Shown here: positions 33,574-42,849 of the stretch, in pieces
Position numbering within the stretch: the first letter of the stretch is position 1
How the letters are laid out: each line of letters opens with the position of its first letter
Assembly (NCBI GenBank): GCA_033558025.1
Contig: JAUCEF010000007.1
Span: forward strand, 248,001 to 312,000
Source: Phytophthora sp. 'mugwort'
Lineage: Eukaryota > Oomycota > Peronosporomycetes > Peronosporales > Peronosporaceae
Reading direction: 5' to 3'
Length of the DNA: 64,000 nt
Notes under the pieces: generated by a model
Database searches by the model: none
What the model was told of the DNA's origin: nothing
The model's input: the letters and a program-made list of their open reading frames with translations, nothing else
Program-made: the position numbers and the translations under genes

Positions 33574-35637
33574 TTAGTAGCTGCTCGCGTTGAAATGGTC
33601 GGCCGTCATGACCTTGGTCCAAGCAGAAGAAAACACGTGCTTGAAGACACGCTCCTCCGACGCGAACAGCTGCACCGCCTCTTTCAGTTCAGGCGCCGCC
33701 AGCAACGCCAGGTCCGTGTCCATCATGTAGACGTCCTTGCCTTCCGCCTTGAACTCCTTTTCGGAAATCTCCGTCCACGTCTCGTTTAGAAGTACCTGGA
33801 AGTACTCGTTCGACAGCGCAAATGAGTTGTTGCTGTACGAGCCGCTGTAACCCAGAGCTTTCTGCTGCGCCACGCTGCGCGGGCGACCGGCCAGAGCCAC
33901 CGCCTCGTACGGTGACACACCGAGGATCTTGATGTTGTCGCGCACGGCGATCAGCGTTGTGTTGTAGTACTCACGCGGGGCCAGGATCTCCGTGCCGTTG
34001 CCGTTCTCGGCGTCCGTGCGGCCACCCAGGAAGTCGATTGTCACGTTGCCCGCGTCCTCAAGGGCCACCTGACCCGCCAGTACGATCAGATCGGCCGTCG
34101 ACAGCGTCGGATACGACTCCTTCACGGGCTCGAGCGCGGCAATGATCTTGTCCACACCACCGTTTACCGGCCAGTCCTTCTGCGGCGAGAATCGGATGCG
34201 GGCGCCGTTGCAGCCACCGGCGTAGTCCGTGATTCGGAACGTTGACGCGCACTGCCACGCAGCGTGTACGAAAAGAGCGCCGTTGTACGGCTTGCCGTCC
34301 TTGCTCGAGTCACTTGTGAGACCATCCATCGACCTGGTCAGCAGCGAACGGATGTCCGAGCGCACGGCGTCGAAGTCCGGCAGCGACGCAGGCGTCGGCG
34401 GCAGCGGGTTCTGGAAGGGCTGAGCGGGCGGCACGTCGCTACCGCGGCAGCGAGCCGCCGGACCCAGGTCGCGTGACATCAGTTTGTACCAGGCGTGCGA
34501 GAACTCCTCGTCCAGGGCGGTCTGGTTGGCGGCGAACTCGAGCGAGATGTTGTGGTAGCTCGGGTCGTGCAGCAGGGCAATGTCGGCCGTCAGCATGCGC
34601 ACGGGCGGTGTCGTGTCGGGCACAGGGCGCCACTGCACGTGGCCACCCGGACCGTCGAACCTCTCCCACTCAAAGTTGGTAAGACCCTTGAAGTAGCCGT
34701 TGCCCCACTTGGTGGGCGTGAACGTCCATGACCCCTCGAAGCCGCTTGTAAAGGTGTTGTTGCCTTTGCCCTTGAGCGCGCCCTCACCACAGGTTCCCGG
34801 CCAGGGGCTTAGCGGGTCCTGCGTCGGATCGGGACCAGGGCCCGTCGGGCAGGCACCGTGTGTCTTGCCGAAAGCGTGCCCACCACCGATCAGTGCCACC
34901 GTCTCCCGGTCGTTCATGCCCATGCGCTCGAACGTGTCGCGCACATCAGCCACAGATCCGACCGGGTCGGGGTTGCCCATGGGGCCTTCCGGGTTCACGT
35001 AGATAAGGCCCATAGTGGTTGCGCCCATCGGCTCCTTACATTGGCCGTCCACTGCACACGGCGCCACGCTCTCCTGTTCGGGCGTCGGGCCCAGCTGCAG
35101 GCTGCTCGTACCGTCGGCGTCGTCGCGGCGACCGCCGCAGAAGCCCAGCACAGGACCGCCCATGCTTTCGATGGCAACGTCGCCGGACAGCACGATGAGG
35201 TCGCCCCACGATAGCGCGTCGCCGTACTTGAGCTTAATGGGCTCCAGCAAGTCGAGCGCCTTGTCTAGGTTGGTGTTGTCGGCCCAGCTGCGCTCCGGGT
35301 TGAAGCGGATACGGCCACCGTCACAGCCACCACGGCCGTCGGCGCGGCGGTACGAGCCGTTGCAGTGCCACGCAAGGCGGATGAAGAGGCCTCCGTAGTG
35401 GCCGAAATCGGCAGGCCAGAATTCCTGTGAGTCCGTCATCAGGCGAAGCAGGTCCTCCTTTACGAGATTGTAGTCAATGACATTGCAGCTCTGCGCGTCG
35501 TAGAGCTCGCCGGATATCTGGCGGTCCGCCTGGTGCACGGCGGCGACCGAGTCGTAGCCGAACGGGCAGCTGCCGGCATTGGCGTCGCTGGACAGGCTTG
35601 CGAGCGCGGCGATGAAGGCGGCGAGACGGACGTTCAT
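33574..35637 (-). CDS. katG: Secreted catalase-peroxidase, copy A
   Basis: Intronless, 687 residues from the first ATG (35637). Residues 1-21 are a signal peptide (MNVRLAAFIAALASLSSDANA), so the enzyme is probably exported. The two-domain KatG fold is complete. The N-terminal heme domain has the distal triad in RLAWHCNGSYR, the Tyr of the Met-Tyr-Trp adduct in GLIYVNPEGPMGNPDP, the adduct Met in RMGMNDRE, and the proximal His in GGGHAFGKTHG. The C-terminal domain (from about residue 420) has lost heme residues, as usual. KatG converts H2O2 to water and oxygen and also has peroxidase activity; in plant-associated microbes secreted forms are thought to counter host oxidative bursts. GC-rich coding sequence suggests strong expression. 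Identical to copy B. Confidence 0.95.
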   Translation of the reverse strand: MNVRLAAFIAALASLSSDANAGSCPFGYDSVAAVHQADRQISGELYDAQSCNVIDYNLVKEDLLRLMTDSQEFWPADFGHYGGLFIRLAWHCNGSYRRADGRGGCDGGRIRFNPERSWADNTNLDKALDLLEPIKLKYGDALSWGDLIVLSGDVAIESMGGPVLGFCGGRRDDADGTSSLQLGPTPEQESVAPCAVDGQCKEPMGATTMGLIYVNPEGPMGNPDPVGSVADVRDTFERMGMNDRETVALIGGGHAFGKTHGACPTGPGPDPTQDPLSPWPGTCGEGALKGKGNNTFTSGFEGSWTFTPTKWGNGYFKGLTNFEWERFDGPGGHVQWRPVPDTTPPVRMLTADIALLHDPSYHNISLEFAANQTALDEEFSHAWYKLMSRDLGPAARCRGSDVPPAQPFQNPLPPTPASLPDFDAVRSDIRSLLTRSMDGLTSDSSKDGKPYNGALFVHAAWQCASTFRITDYAGGCNGARIRFSPQKDWPVNGGVDKIIAALEPVKESYPTLSTADLIVLAGQVALEDAGNVTIDFLGGRTDAENGNGTEILAPREYYNTTLIAVRDNIKILGVSPYEAVALAGRPRSVAQQKALGYSGSYSNNSFALSNEYFQVLLNETWTEISEKEFKAEGKDVYMMDTDLALLAAPELKEAVQLFASEERVFKHVFSSAWTKVMTADHFNASSY

Positions 35638-35669
35638 CTTTCGGGTTGAAATGACTTGTGGCCGTCGAG

Positions 35670-35687
35670 GTGAAACAGACAATGAGG
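35670..35687 (-). promoter_or_regulatory. Oomycete-type initiator of katG copy A
   Basis: On the minus strand CCTCATTGTCTGTTTCAC fits the oomycete initiator plus flanking pyrimidine element (YTCATT-YY...TTT). The A of TCA would be the start site, 46 bases before the ATG. It lies within the duplicated block, five bases from its inner edge. Confidence 0.55.
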
Positions 35688-35692
35688 GAAGT

Positions 35693-37385
35693 TTTAGTTT
35701 TGAACGGAAGATGTTGGTGATGAACTACATTTAACACCTTCAGTTATTGGTATCGTAGGATTCATACTTGGAGGGCTGACACATCCGTTCAAGGAGAATC
35801 GGGTGGTCGGACAACGGCTTCTGGTGGGGGCAACGAAACGCTAGGACCGGAAAGTATTTTGTGATGGGGATCCTGGATACAGACGTTGAACCGAAATCCA
35901 TGTACACGTAATCCACAGAGTGCGAGTAGAAAAAGTCGGTACAACGCACTTTTGACGAAGACCAACGGAATGAGACGGTCATATTGCGTTGAATACCGGT
36001 ATTATATCATGTAAAATTACTGGGTTTTATAGCGTGATGTTGTCACCATCGGTGCCAAAATATAATAACAATCGCACGCGGGACAAATCAAGTGTTCACC
36101 TGTGTGGGGCGTAGGGCTCCAAGTTGGATCGTAACCAACGATGACATGGACGGCAAGCAATCTTGCTGCGGTAGCGCAGCAACTACGCGTATTTTTATTT
36201 TCAATGGTCCCATCGCCCAACTCTGTCGGGATGATCACCTCGAATCGAGGTTCGATAGCTCTCTATATAAGACCTTCCAGTGCTCTGCCCTCGCTTCAGT
36301 CGAGCGCCTACTATGGCTGAGAACTTGACGTTGAAGGCACCTACAACCCTTGCAAGGTTTTTTGCCAGACGTATATTTCTTGGTGTCACAGCTGCATGAA
36401 GTAAGGTATTAAACGTGCCGTCAACAGCGTACAGGAAAATAAATCTCATCAAACCGTTGCTTAATTCTGTATCCCGCGACACACGAACAGGTATCTATCC
36501 AGACAAGCAGGAGAGCCCGAAGACACAGCAATGGGGGGGGGCACATAAGGGGCAGATTGCCTGGATTCCTGTACGTATTGGTTGTGAATCTGAGATCGGT
36601 AGTAGGATCCTGACTCAGGATTAATGGCCACCGAATTTAGCTATAACCCAGGTTAACAGAAACTCGACAATTATTTACTGTACAGTGTAATGCGATATGG
36701 GTACGGATCATGGCCAGCAAAATTACATCAGTAATTATTTTAATGAAGGGTATCTGATGCCTTGCCTTCGGCGCTTCGTTCGCCTTTGACGCACCGTTGA
36801 TAGCGCAACTGCGCGCCGAAAGGATCTCCTGTTATGCGGCAAAAACCATTGAGTATAACTTACAACGGCGTTAGAGGTGTGTGTTAAAATCAAAAGTGCT
36901 CCGTTTGCTGCGACTGGCACGAGCGGCAGGCAAGTAGCGAAAAGAAACAGTCTTCATCGTGGCATGTTTGTCGTAATTTCGCAATGTTGTCTGCTTCACT
37001 GTACATGTCCGAGAATCCGATCTGCAATTGAACGGCGAACAGAAGCTTAACGAAGGTGGTGCCAACAGATGACTTTAACACTTCGGCCATAATCTACTGA
37101 TCTTTCTTTCTTTCTTTCCCTTTATTACTTGCGAAAGGTTCTGGAGTTTTGACTTCGTAACTAGCGACACGCTTTCCCTGGTATGTTTGCTGAGCATTGC
37201 AGTGAGCAAGCAGATTGGCGAATATCGTCGATCGTTCCGTGGGTCCACGTACAGTATTATTTGGCAATACCGGTACATGATGGGTTCTTGATGCACTGGT
37301 TCTGGTACTTGCACGAGGTGGCTCAACAAATTAATGTTTGACATGATGTCCTACGCCCGCTTAACGAACACCAGAATCGCAACAG
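35693..37385. other. 1,693-bp spacer between the inverted katG copies
   Basis: Unique sequence with no supported gene. It must contain both upstream promoters, which do not resemble each other next to the two arms. It includes a G9 run near 36534 and a TATATAAG box near 36262, too far from either katG start to be assigned. Confidence 0.7.
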
Positions 37386-37390
37386 ACTTC

Positions 37391-37408
37391 CCTCATTGTC
37401 TGTTTCAC
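37391..37408 (+). promoter_or_regulatory. Oomycete-type initiator of katG copy B
   Basis: CCTCATTGTCTGTTTCAC, the same element as in copy A. The predicted transcription start is 37395, giving a 46-nt leader to ATG 37441. Confidence 0.55.
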
Positions 37409-37440
37409 CTCGACGGCCACAAGTCATTTCAACCCGAAAG

Positions 37441-39504
37441 ATGAACGTCCGTCTCGCCGCCTTCATCGCCGCGCTCGCAAGCCTGTCCAGCGACGCCAAT
37501 GCCGGCAGCTGCCCGTTCGGCTACGACTCGGTCGCCGCCGTGCACCAGGCGGACCGCCAGATATCCGGCGAGCTCTACGACGCGCAGAGCTGCAATGTCA
37601 TTGACTACAATCTCGTAAAGGAGGACCTGCTTCGCCTGATGACGGACTCACAGGAATTCTGGCCTGCCGATTTCGGCCACTACGGAGGCCTCTTCATCCG
37701 CCTTGCGTGGCACTGCAACGGCTCGTACCGCCGCGCCGACGGCCGTGGTGGCTGTGACGGTGGCCGTATCCGCTTCAACCCGGAGCGCAGCTGGGCCGAC
37801 AACACCAACCTAGACAAGGCGCTCGACTTGCTGGAGCCCATTAAGCTCAAGTACGGCGACGCGCTATCGTGGGGCGACCTCATCGTGCTGTCCGGCGACG
37901 TTGCCATCGAAAGCATGGGCGGTCCTGTGCTGGGCTTCTGCGGCGGTCGCCGCGACGACGCCGACGGTACGAGCAGCCTGCAGCTGGGCCCGACGCCCGA
38001 ACAGGAGAGCGTGGCGCCGTGTGCAGTGGACGGCCAATGTAAGGAGCCGATGGGCGCAACCACTATGGGCCTTATCTACGTGAACCCGGAAGGCCCCATG
38101 GGCAACCCCGACCCGGTCGGATCTGTGGCTGATGTGCGCGACACGTTCGAGCGCATGGGCATGAACGACCGGGAGACGGTGGCACTGATCGGTGGTGGGC
38201 ACGCTTTCGGCAAGACACACGGTGCCTGCCCGACGGGCCCTGGTCCCGATCCGACGCAGGACCCGCTAAGCCCCTGGCCGGGAACCTGTGGTGAGGGCGC
38301 GCTCAAGGGCAAAGGCAACAACACCTTTACAAGCGGCTTCGAGGGGTCATGGACGTTCACGCCCACCAAGTGGGGCAACGGCTACTTCAAGGGTCTTACC
38401 AACTTTGAGTGGGAGAGGTTCGACGGTCCGGGTGGCCACGTGCAGTGGCGCCCTGTGCCCGACACGACACCGCCCGTGCGCATGCTGACGGCCGACATTG
38501 CCCTGCTGCACGACCCGAGCTACCACAACATCTCGCTCGAGTTCGCCGCCAACCAGACCGCCCTGGACGAGGAGTTCTCGCACGCCTGGTACAAACTGAT
38601 GTCACGCGACCTGGGTCCGGCGGCTCGCTGCCGCGGTAGCGACGTGCCGCCCGCTCAGCCCTTCCAGAACCCGCTGCCGCCGACGCCTGCGTCGCTGCCG
38701 GACTTCGACGCCGTGCGCTCGGACATCCGTTCGCTGCTGACCAGGTCGATGGATGGTCTCACAAGTGACTCGAGCAAGGACGGCAAGCCGTACAACGGCG
38801 CTCTTTTCGTACACGCTGCGTGGCAGTGCGCGTCAACGTTCCGAATCACGGACTACGCCGGTGGCTGCAACGGCGCCCGCATCCGATTCTCGCCGCAGAA
38901 GGACTGGCCGGTAAACGGTGGTGTGGACAAGATCATTGCCGCGCTCGAGCCCGTGAAGGAGTCGTATCCGACGCTGTCGACGGCCGATCTGATCGTACTG
39001 GCGGGTCAGGTGGCCCTTGAGGACGCGGGCAACGTGACAATCGACTTCCTGGGTGGCCGCACGGACGCCGAGAACGGCAACGGCACGGAGATCCTGGCCC
39101 CGCGTGAGTACTACAACACAACGCTGATCGCCGTGCGCGACAACATCAAGATCCTCGGTGTGTCACCGTACGAGGCGGTGGCTCTGGCCGGTCGCCCGCG
39201 CAGCGTGGCGCAGCAGAAAGCTCTGGGTTACAGCGGCTCGTACAGCAACAACTCATTTGCGCTGTCGAACGAGTACTTCCAGGTACTTCTAAACGAGACG
39301 TGGACGGAGATTTCCGAAAAGGAGTTCAAGGCGGAAGGCAAGGACGTCTACATGATGGACACGGACCTGGCGTTGCTGGCGGCGCCTGAACTGAAAGAGG
39401 CGGTGCAGCTGTTCGCGTCGGAGGAGCGTGTCTTCAAGCACGTGTTTTCTTCTGCTTGGACCAAGGTCATGACGGCCGACCATTTCAACGCGAGCAGCTA
39501 CTAA
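37441..39504 (+). CDS. katG: Secreted catalase-peroxidase, copy B
   Basis: The same 687-residue protein as copy A, with signal peptide, complete heme-domain catalytic residues and the C-terminal pseudo-heme domain. The two genes are divergent, their 5' ends facing each other across the spacer. The frame is open 45 bases further upstream but only from a non-ATG codon, so 37441 is used. Because everything upstream of the initiator differs between the copies, their regulation may differ although the proteins do not. Perfect identity over 2.1 kb means very recent duplication, ongoing gene conversion, or an assembly artefact. Confidence 0.95.
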   Translation: MNVRLAAFIAALASLSSDANAGSCPFGYDSVAAVHQADRQISGELYDAQSCNVIDYNLVKEDLLRLMTDSQEFWPADFGHYGGLFIRLAWHCNGSYRRADGRGGCDGGRIRFNPERSWADNTNLDKALDLLEPIKLKYGDALSWGDLIVLSGDVAIESMGGPVLGFCGGRRDDADGTSSLQLGPTPEQESVAPCAVDGQCKEPMGATTMGLIYVNPEGPMGNPDPVGSVADVRDTFERMGMNDRETVALIGGGHAFGKTHGACPTGPGPDPTQDPLSPWPGTCGEGALKGKGNNTFTSGFEGSWTFTPTKWGNGYFKGLTNFEWERFDGPGGHVQWRPVPDTTPPVRMLTADIALLHDPSYHNISLEFAANQTALDEEFSHAWYKLMSRDLGPAARCRGSDVPPAQPFQNPLPPTPASLPDFDAVRSDIRSLLTRSMDGLTSDSSKDGKPYNGALFVHAAWQCASTFRITDYAGGCNGARIRFSPQKDWPVNGGVDKIIAALEPVKESYPTLSTADLIVLAGQVALEDAGNVTIDFLGGRTDAENGNGTEILAPREYYNTTLIAVRDNIKILGVSPYEAVALAGRPRSVAQQKALGYSGSYSNNSFALSNEYFQVLLNETWTEISEKEFKAEGKDVYMMDTDLALLAAPELKEAVQLFASEERVFKHVFSSAWTKVMTADHFNASSY

Positions 39505-39706
39505 GCGTTGCACCGTATTTCATAGTTTGATGAGGAGTTGACACTACGCATCGTAGTGAGAACGCGGTAGATTAATAACCTTAATGTTGGAAGCTCGCCT
39601 CTGGCACTTCGATTTCCGTGTACTTAAGTATCAGCGACAAATTGCATATTCCTACTTCTCTGTATCCGATTCAGCAGTACTACCAAATGCCCGGCATGTC
39701 GTTTTG

Positions 39707-39982
39707 CCTCTCCTGGACGACTTTCTTTCATGTAGCATTTTAAAAGATGCTACATGAATAGCAGCGGAGCTGAAGCTGAGCTCTCTGCAAGGGTTTTAGA
39801 GGTGCAAGGTCTGCTTCTGGAATCGACCTGGGTCGCTTGTGACACTGCAACATCTGGTTGTACATGTAGCGATAAGGCGCTGTGACTGAACAATAGGTAA
39901 ATCTGTGATTACGTTAAGCATTAACGAATCTTACGTAAATCGACCGTCAGGTGCTCTTGAACGCATAAGCAATGGGGTGGAT
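39707..39982. other. Spacer between katG copy B and GST1, with hairpin
   Basis: Holds the 39729-39756 palindrome and the 3' regions of two convergent genes. No gene. Confidence 0.6.
39729..39756. terminator. 28-bp palindrome (CATGTAGCAT / ATGCTACATG)
   Basis: Two perfectly complementary 10-base arms around an 8-base A/T-rich centre, located about 225 bp after the katG stop and 225 bp after the GST1 stop. Position suits a role in 3'-end formation for either convergent gene, or it is a small transposon scar. The function is inferred only from position. Confidence 0.35.
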
Positions 39983-40585
39983 CTACTGCTTCGACAGGTA
40001 GGCGGCGATCTTGGGATCCGCCGTGACATTGCTCAGCAGCTCGGCAAGCTTAGGGAAACCGTCCACGTTGAAGTCCGGGAAGGCCCACTTGAGCTTGTTG
40101 TCGACGATGTCGAGGAACTGCAGGTCGACGTATGACAGCTTGTCGCCAAGGATGAACTTTCCAGCCACCATCTTCTCCAGCGCGGCGAGTAACTTGGGCA
40201 GCATCTCCTCGATGAACGCCTTCTTCTTCTTGGCCTTCTCGGCCTCGTCCTGGGTCTTAAACTGAAAGTCCACGAAGGCACTCTCCAGGTCGATTAGAGA
40301 GCAGGAAAACATGTCGACTTTGAGCGCCTCCAGCGCGTCGCTCGGGTACAGGCCGCTGAGCTTGGCGGCGTAGCGAGTGATGGCCATACTCTGAGCGTAG
40401 ACCTTGCCGTCCAGCTCAAGGACAGGCACCTGGCCGAAGGGCAGAGTCGGCTTGAGCGCCGCGAAGTCGGCGTGCGCGATGCGGTCATCCGTAAAGGTGA
40501 TGCCGCCGTAGTTGAAGATCATACGCGAGAGCTCGGCGCGACCCTTGCCGTCGAAGTAGGTGAGCTTGATCTGGGGCTGGGCCAT
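39983..40585 (-). CDS. Glutathione S-transferase (sigma-like), cytosolic
   Basis: Intronless, 200 residues from ATG 40585. The N-terminal thioredoxin fold has the catalytic Tyr in KLTYFDGKGRAELSR and the glutathione-binding loop LPFGQVPVLELDGKVYAQSMAITRY. The C-terminal helical domain contains KLSYVDLQFLDIVDN, the usual cap motif. GSTs conjugate glutathione to electrophiles and reduce organic peroxides. The lack of a signal peptide suggests cytosol. It is the first of two tandem GST genes and sits tail-to-tail with katG copy B, which fits a shared oxidative-stress role by inference. Confidence 0.93.
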   Translation of the reverse strand: MAQPQIKLTYFDGKGRAELSRMIFNYGGITFTDDRIAHADFAALKPTLPFGQVPVLELDGKVYAQSMAITRYAAKLSGLYPSDALEALKVDMFSCSLIDLESAFVDFQFKTQDEAEKAKKKKAFIEEMLPKLLAALEKMVAGKFILGDKLSYVDLQFLDIVDNKLKWAFPDFNVDGFPKLAELLSNVTADPKIAAYLSKQ

Positions 40586-40627
40586 GATGATCGGTTAAGA
40601 TTGCGAGGGGCTTCAGTGGTGAGGAGA

Positions 40628-40643
40628 GAATCTGCGAATGAGC
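40628..40643 (-). promoter_or_regulatory. Initiator of the cytosolic GST gene
   Basis: On the minus strand GCTCATTCGCAGATTC closely fits the oomycete initiator consensus (GCTCATTYYNCAWTTT). The A at 40639 would be the start site, 54 bases before the ATG. Confidence 0.65.
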
Positions 40644-40940
40644 CTCGGCGGTCCCGGTGATGAAGGAGAAGCACTACGTGGATGAGTCACTGTAAGATTG
40701 CGTAATGCATTGCTACGTAATCGTGTTGTGACCGTCTATTACCTGATCATCGACCGTCGCGTCACGAGTCGTGACTCACGACGTCAGCTTCTAGAATGCC
40801 TAAGCGGCAGATCTGCTTAGCGGCATAGAGGACACAACAAATAACCAATACATACGCATGATCTCTGCGTTGGACGAGGGCGCGAATCGCTCCCGACAGG
40901 CAACATTCATTCCAAAAGCCACGTCTATCTCTATCTCTTC
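40644..40940. other. Intergenic region between the GST genes
   Basis: About 300 bp with the upstream promoter of GST1 and the 3' end of GST2. It includes a short palindromic stretch around CGTCACGAGTCGTGACTCACGACG (near 40754). No gene. Confidence 0.5.
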
Positions 40941-41633
40941 TTACTTCCGGTGATTGACCAGGTAGGCCGCCACGTTGGGGCTCTTTTCCACTTTATCGAT
41001 GAGTGCCGTGAGCTTCGGGTATTTGTCCAGCGAGAAACCCGCGAAGCTACCGAGTCCGTTCTTGACCAGGTCGAAGAGCTGCAGATCCGCGTACGTCATC
41101 TTGTTGCTTAGAAAATAGGGCCCCTTCTGGATGAAGCCCTCGAGTAGCTCGAACGTTTTCGGTACGCTCTCGTCCAGCAGCTTCTTAGTTTTCTCGGCCT
41201 TGGCGGTCTCACCAGGCGCGCGGTACATGATCTCAAAGATGAGCGTCTTGACGTCGACGAGCGACTCGGACACCATGTCCACACGAAGGCATTCCAGCGG
41301 GTCCTGCGGGTACAAACCCGTGAGCTTAGCGGCATAGCGCGCGATGGCCATGCTCTGGCTGTATGTGGTGCCGTCCACCTCGAGAACAGGTACCTGGCCG
41401 AGAGGCAACGAGGGCTTAATGGCCAGGAAGGCGTCGCGATCCAGGCGTTCGTCCTCGAACGACACGTTGCCGGCCGACAGAATCAGGCGCGAGAGCTCGG
41501 CGCGGCCAGGGCCGGCGAAGTACGTGAGCTTGAGCTGTAAGGGCACCACCCAGACTGCAGGCTGCGGGGCTAAGAAGTTATGGTAGAGCGCCACCAGCAC
41601 AGCGGTCACGGCCACTAGCACAACCTGGTTCAT
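40941..41633 (-). CDS. Glutathione S-transferase with N-terminal membrane anchor or signal
   Basis: Intronless, 230 residues from the first ATG at 41633. Residues about 1-25 form a hydrophobic segment (MNQVVLVAVTAVLVALYHNF) not present in the neighbouring paralogue, followed by the GST fold: KLTYFAGPGRAELSRLIL, the loop LPLGQVPVLEVDGTTYSQSMAIARY, and the C-terminal KMTYADLQLFDLVKNGL. The two proteins are clearly paralogous across the fold. The extra segment suggests a membrane-anchored or exported form, perhaps of the ER. The substrate is unknown. Confidence 0.92.
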   Translation of the reverse strand: MNQVVLVAVTAVLVALYHNFLAPQPAVWVVPLQLKLTYFAGPGRAELSRLILSAGNVSFEDERLDRDAFLAIKPSLPLGQVPVLEVDGTTYSQSMAIARYAAKLTGLYPQDPLECLRVDMVSESLVDVKTLIFEIMYRAPGETAKAEKTKKLLDESVPKTFELLEGFIQKGPYFLSNKMTYADLQLFDLVKNGLGSFAGFSLDKYPKLTALIDKVEKSPNVAAYLVNHRK

Positions 41634-41822
41634 ATCTTCGTGTCTCGTTGGCAAGTGATGCAGTCAAGATATCTTTCCACAAATGCGATTAGATGCGGCC
41701 TATAACGGACTTAAACGAATTGTACTTAGTAAGATATGCACATTTACCTGCCATAAAGATCATCTTTGTCATGAAGGCCTCCGGCAATTATCCAATTAGA
41801 TGTCGGTACTGTGAAAAAGAAA

Positions 41823-41932
41823 GAGGGCCATTTCATAGGAAAAGAGTTTTTTTCAGACTTTGTACAATATCCTGATTAGCTCAAGGATAGCATACAAAAA
41901 ATCAATACAAAAATGCAGCGTGTCCACTGCAT
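41823..41932 (+). repeat. Left terminal inverted repeat of the 1.15-kb element
   Basis: Pairs with 42850-42977. Shared words in order: CCATTTCATAGGAAA, TTCAGA, GTAC, ATATCC, AGCT, AAGGATAGC, TCAATACAAAAAT, then CAG-GTG-CC-TGCA. Confidence 0.6.
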
Positions 41933-42028
41933 CCAAGCGTGTCCGTAGTATTTTTAGCCATAATTTAGCAGACTGCTACACATACATACACGAAGGTAAA
42001 TGAAAACCGTGTCTGTTGCAATTCCGAA

Positions 42029-42418
42029 ATGACACCCAAGACCAAACAACCTCTTCCAGCCTGCGGATATTTGTTGCTGGCCTCCACTTCATCCCTACGT
42101 CGTCAAGAAGCTGCAAAAGGAAGCAGACTCCCTCGCACCTACGTGGTTGTCTTCAAGAATATGGGATGCCGCGCCGACGACCCGCGGCGTGAGCAATCTC
42201 GCGTGAAGAAGTCTTCAGGGGCAATCGGACAGCTGAATATTGCACTGTGTATGGTGTCAGAAATCGTCGACGATGCGTGGACGCCTACTATTATTACGTT
42301 CATGCGTTCGCAGCCCAACGTAGTCGACCAAAAAAATCGCCAAGACTATCTTCGCGCTATCATTGTTGCTTTAAGAGGAAGCATGCAAATTCGCTATAGC
42401 CAGCATGATTTATGTTAG
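42029..42418 (+). CDS. Hypothetical ORF inside the 1.15-kb element
   Basis: An open frame of 129 codons starting MTPKTKQPLPACGYLL and ending RYSQHDLC. No known domain. Its position between the inverted repeats makes it either captured host sequence or chance. Codon use is unremarkable. It is recorded because it is the longest frame of the element. Confidence 0.2.
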   Translation: MTPKTKQPLPACGYLLLASTSSLRRQEAAKGSRLPRTYVVVFKNMGCRADDPRREQSRVKKSSGAIGQLNIALCMVSEIVDDAWTPTIITFMRSQPNVVDQKNRQDYLRAIIVALRGSMQIRYSQHDLC

Positions 42419-42849
42419 GAGGAACGTACACGTCTGTGTGTTTTTGATGGCTGCTCCGATGTCACCGACAGTAATATACCGCCAGGGTCGAGAAAATTCC
42501 CGTTGGCTAATGCATCAGTTTTGTGGAGATCTGCTCACAGTGGCGTTGAGTTCGCTGGCTGGGACCGGTGAGTGAAGCACTTCTCCCATTAATCAACGTA
42601 AGGCGGAAAGATTCATTTGTCATAGTGTTGGAGTTGGGGGCTTCCTTTGAGTTAAGCATGAGTGTTGCTGGACGGCTGGTGAAGTGAATCTGGTGCTGTT
42701 TAGCGAGGGTGTCTGAAACTGACGGCGTATCTCGCCTGTAAATAGCTCGCTTTAGTCTCGTCCTCTGCATTGTGCTTTCGATTTCTTACCCTACAACTGA
42801 GGTCACAGCGCTATTTTCTATTTCTACAATACATATCTACTGTATTTTC

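Larger units (their letters stand above)
33371..35692 (-). repeat. Left arm of 2.32-kb inverted repeat (katG copy A)
   Basis: The whole segment is repeated in inverted orientation at 37386-39706. All translated frames of the gene block are the same in both arms, and the downstream flank matches except for one small indel near the outer end (CCGGATATGTC here, CCGGCATGTC there). Outer identity ends at GTTTTG, inner identity at ACTTCC. Confidence 0.96.
37386..39706 (+). repeat. Right arm of 2.32-kb inverted repeat (katG copy B)
   Basis: Inverted copy of 33371-35692. The inner edge is ACTTCCCTCATT at 37386, the outer edge GTCGTTTTG at 39706. Confidence 0.96.

Noticed and set aside
33957..35398. 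Several long frames antisense to katG in both arms
   Set aside because: They exist because the GC-rich coding strand lacks stops in other frames; they show no domains and mirror exactly between arms.
37396..37440. Fifteen extra N-terminal codons of katG (and the mirror at 35638-35682)
   Set aside because: The extension begins with TTG, not ATG, and would hide the signal peptide; the first ATG after the initiator is used.
33371..39706. Bacterial contamination carrying katG
   Set aside because: The gen copies have an oomycete initiator and signal peptide, and are flanked by eukaryotic genes and repeats; ancient transfer of the family is possible but not contamination.
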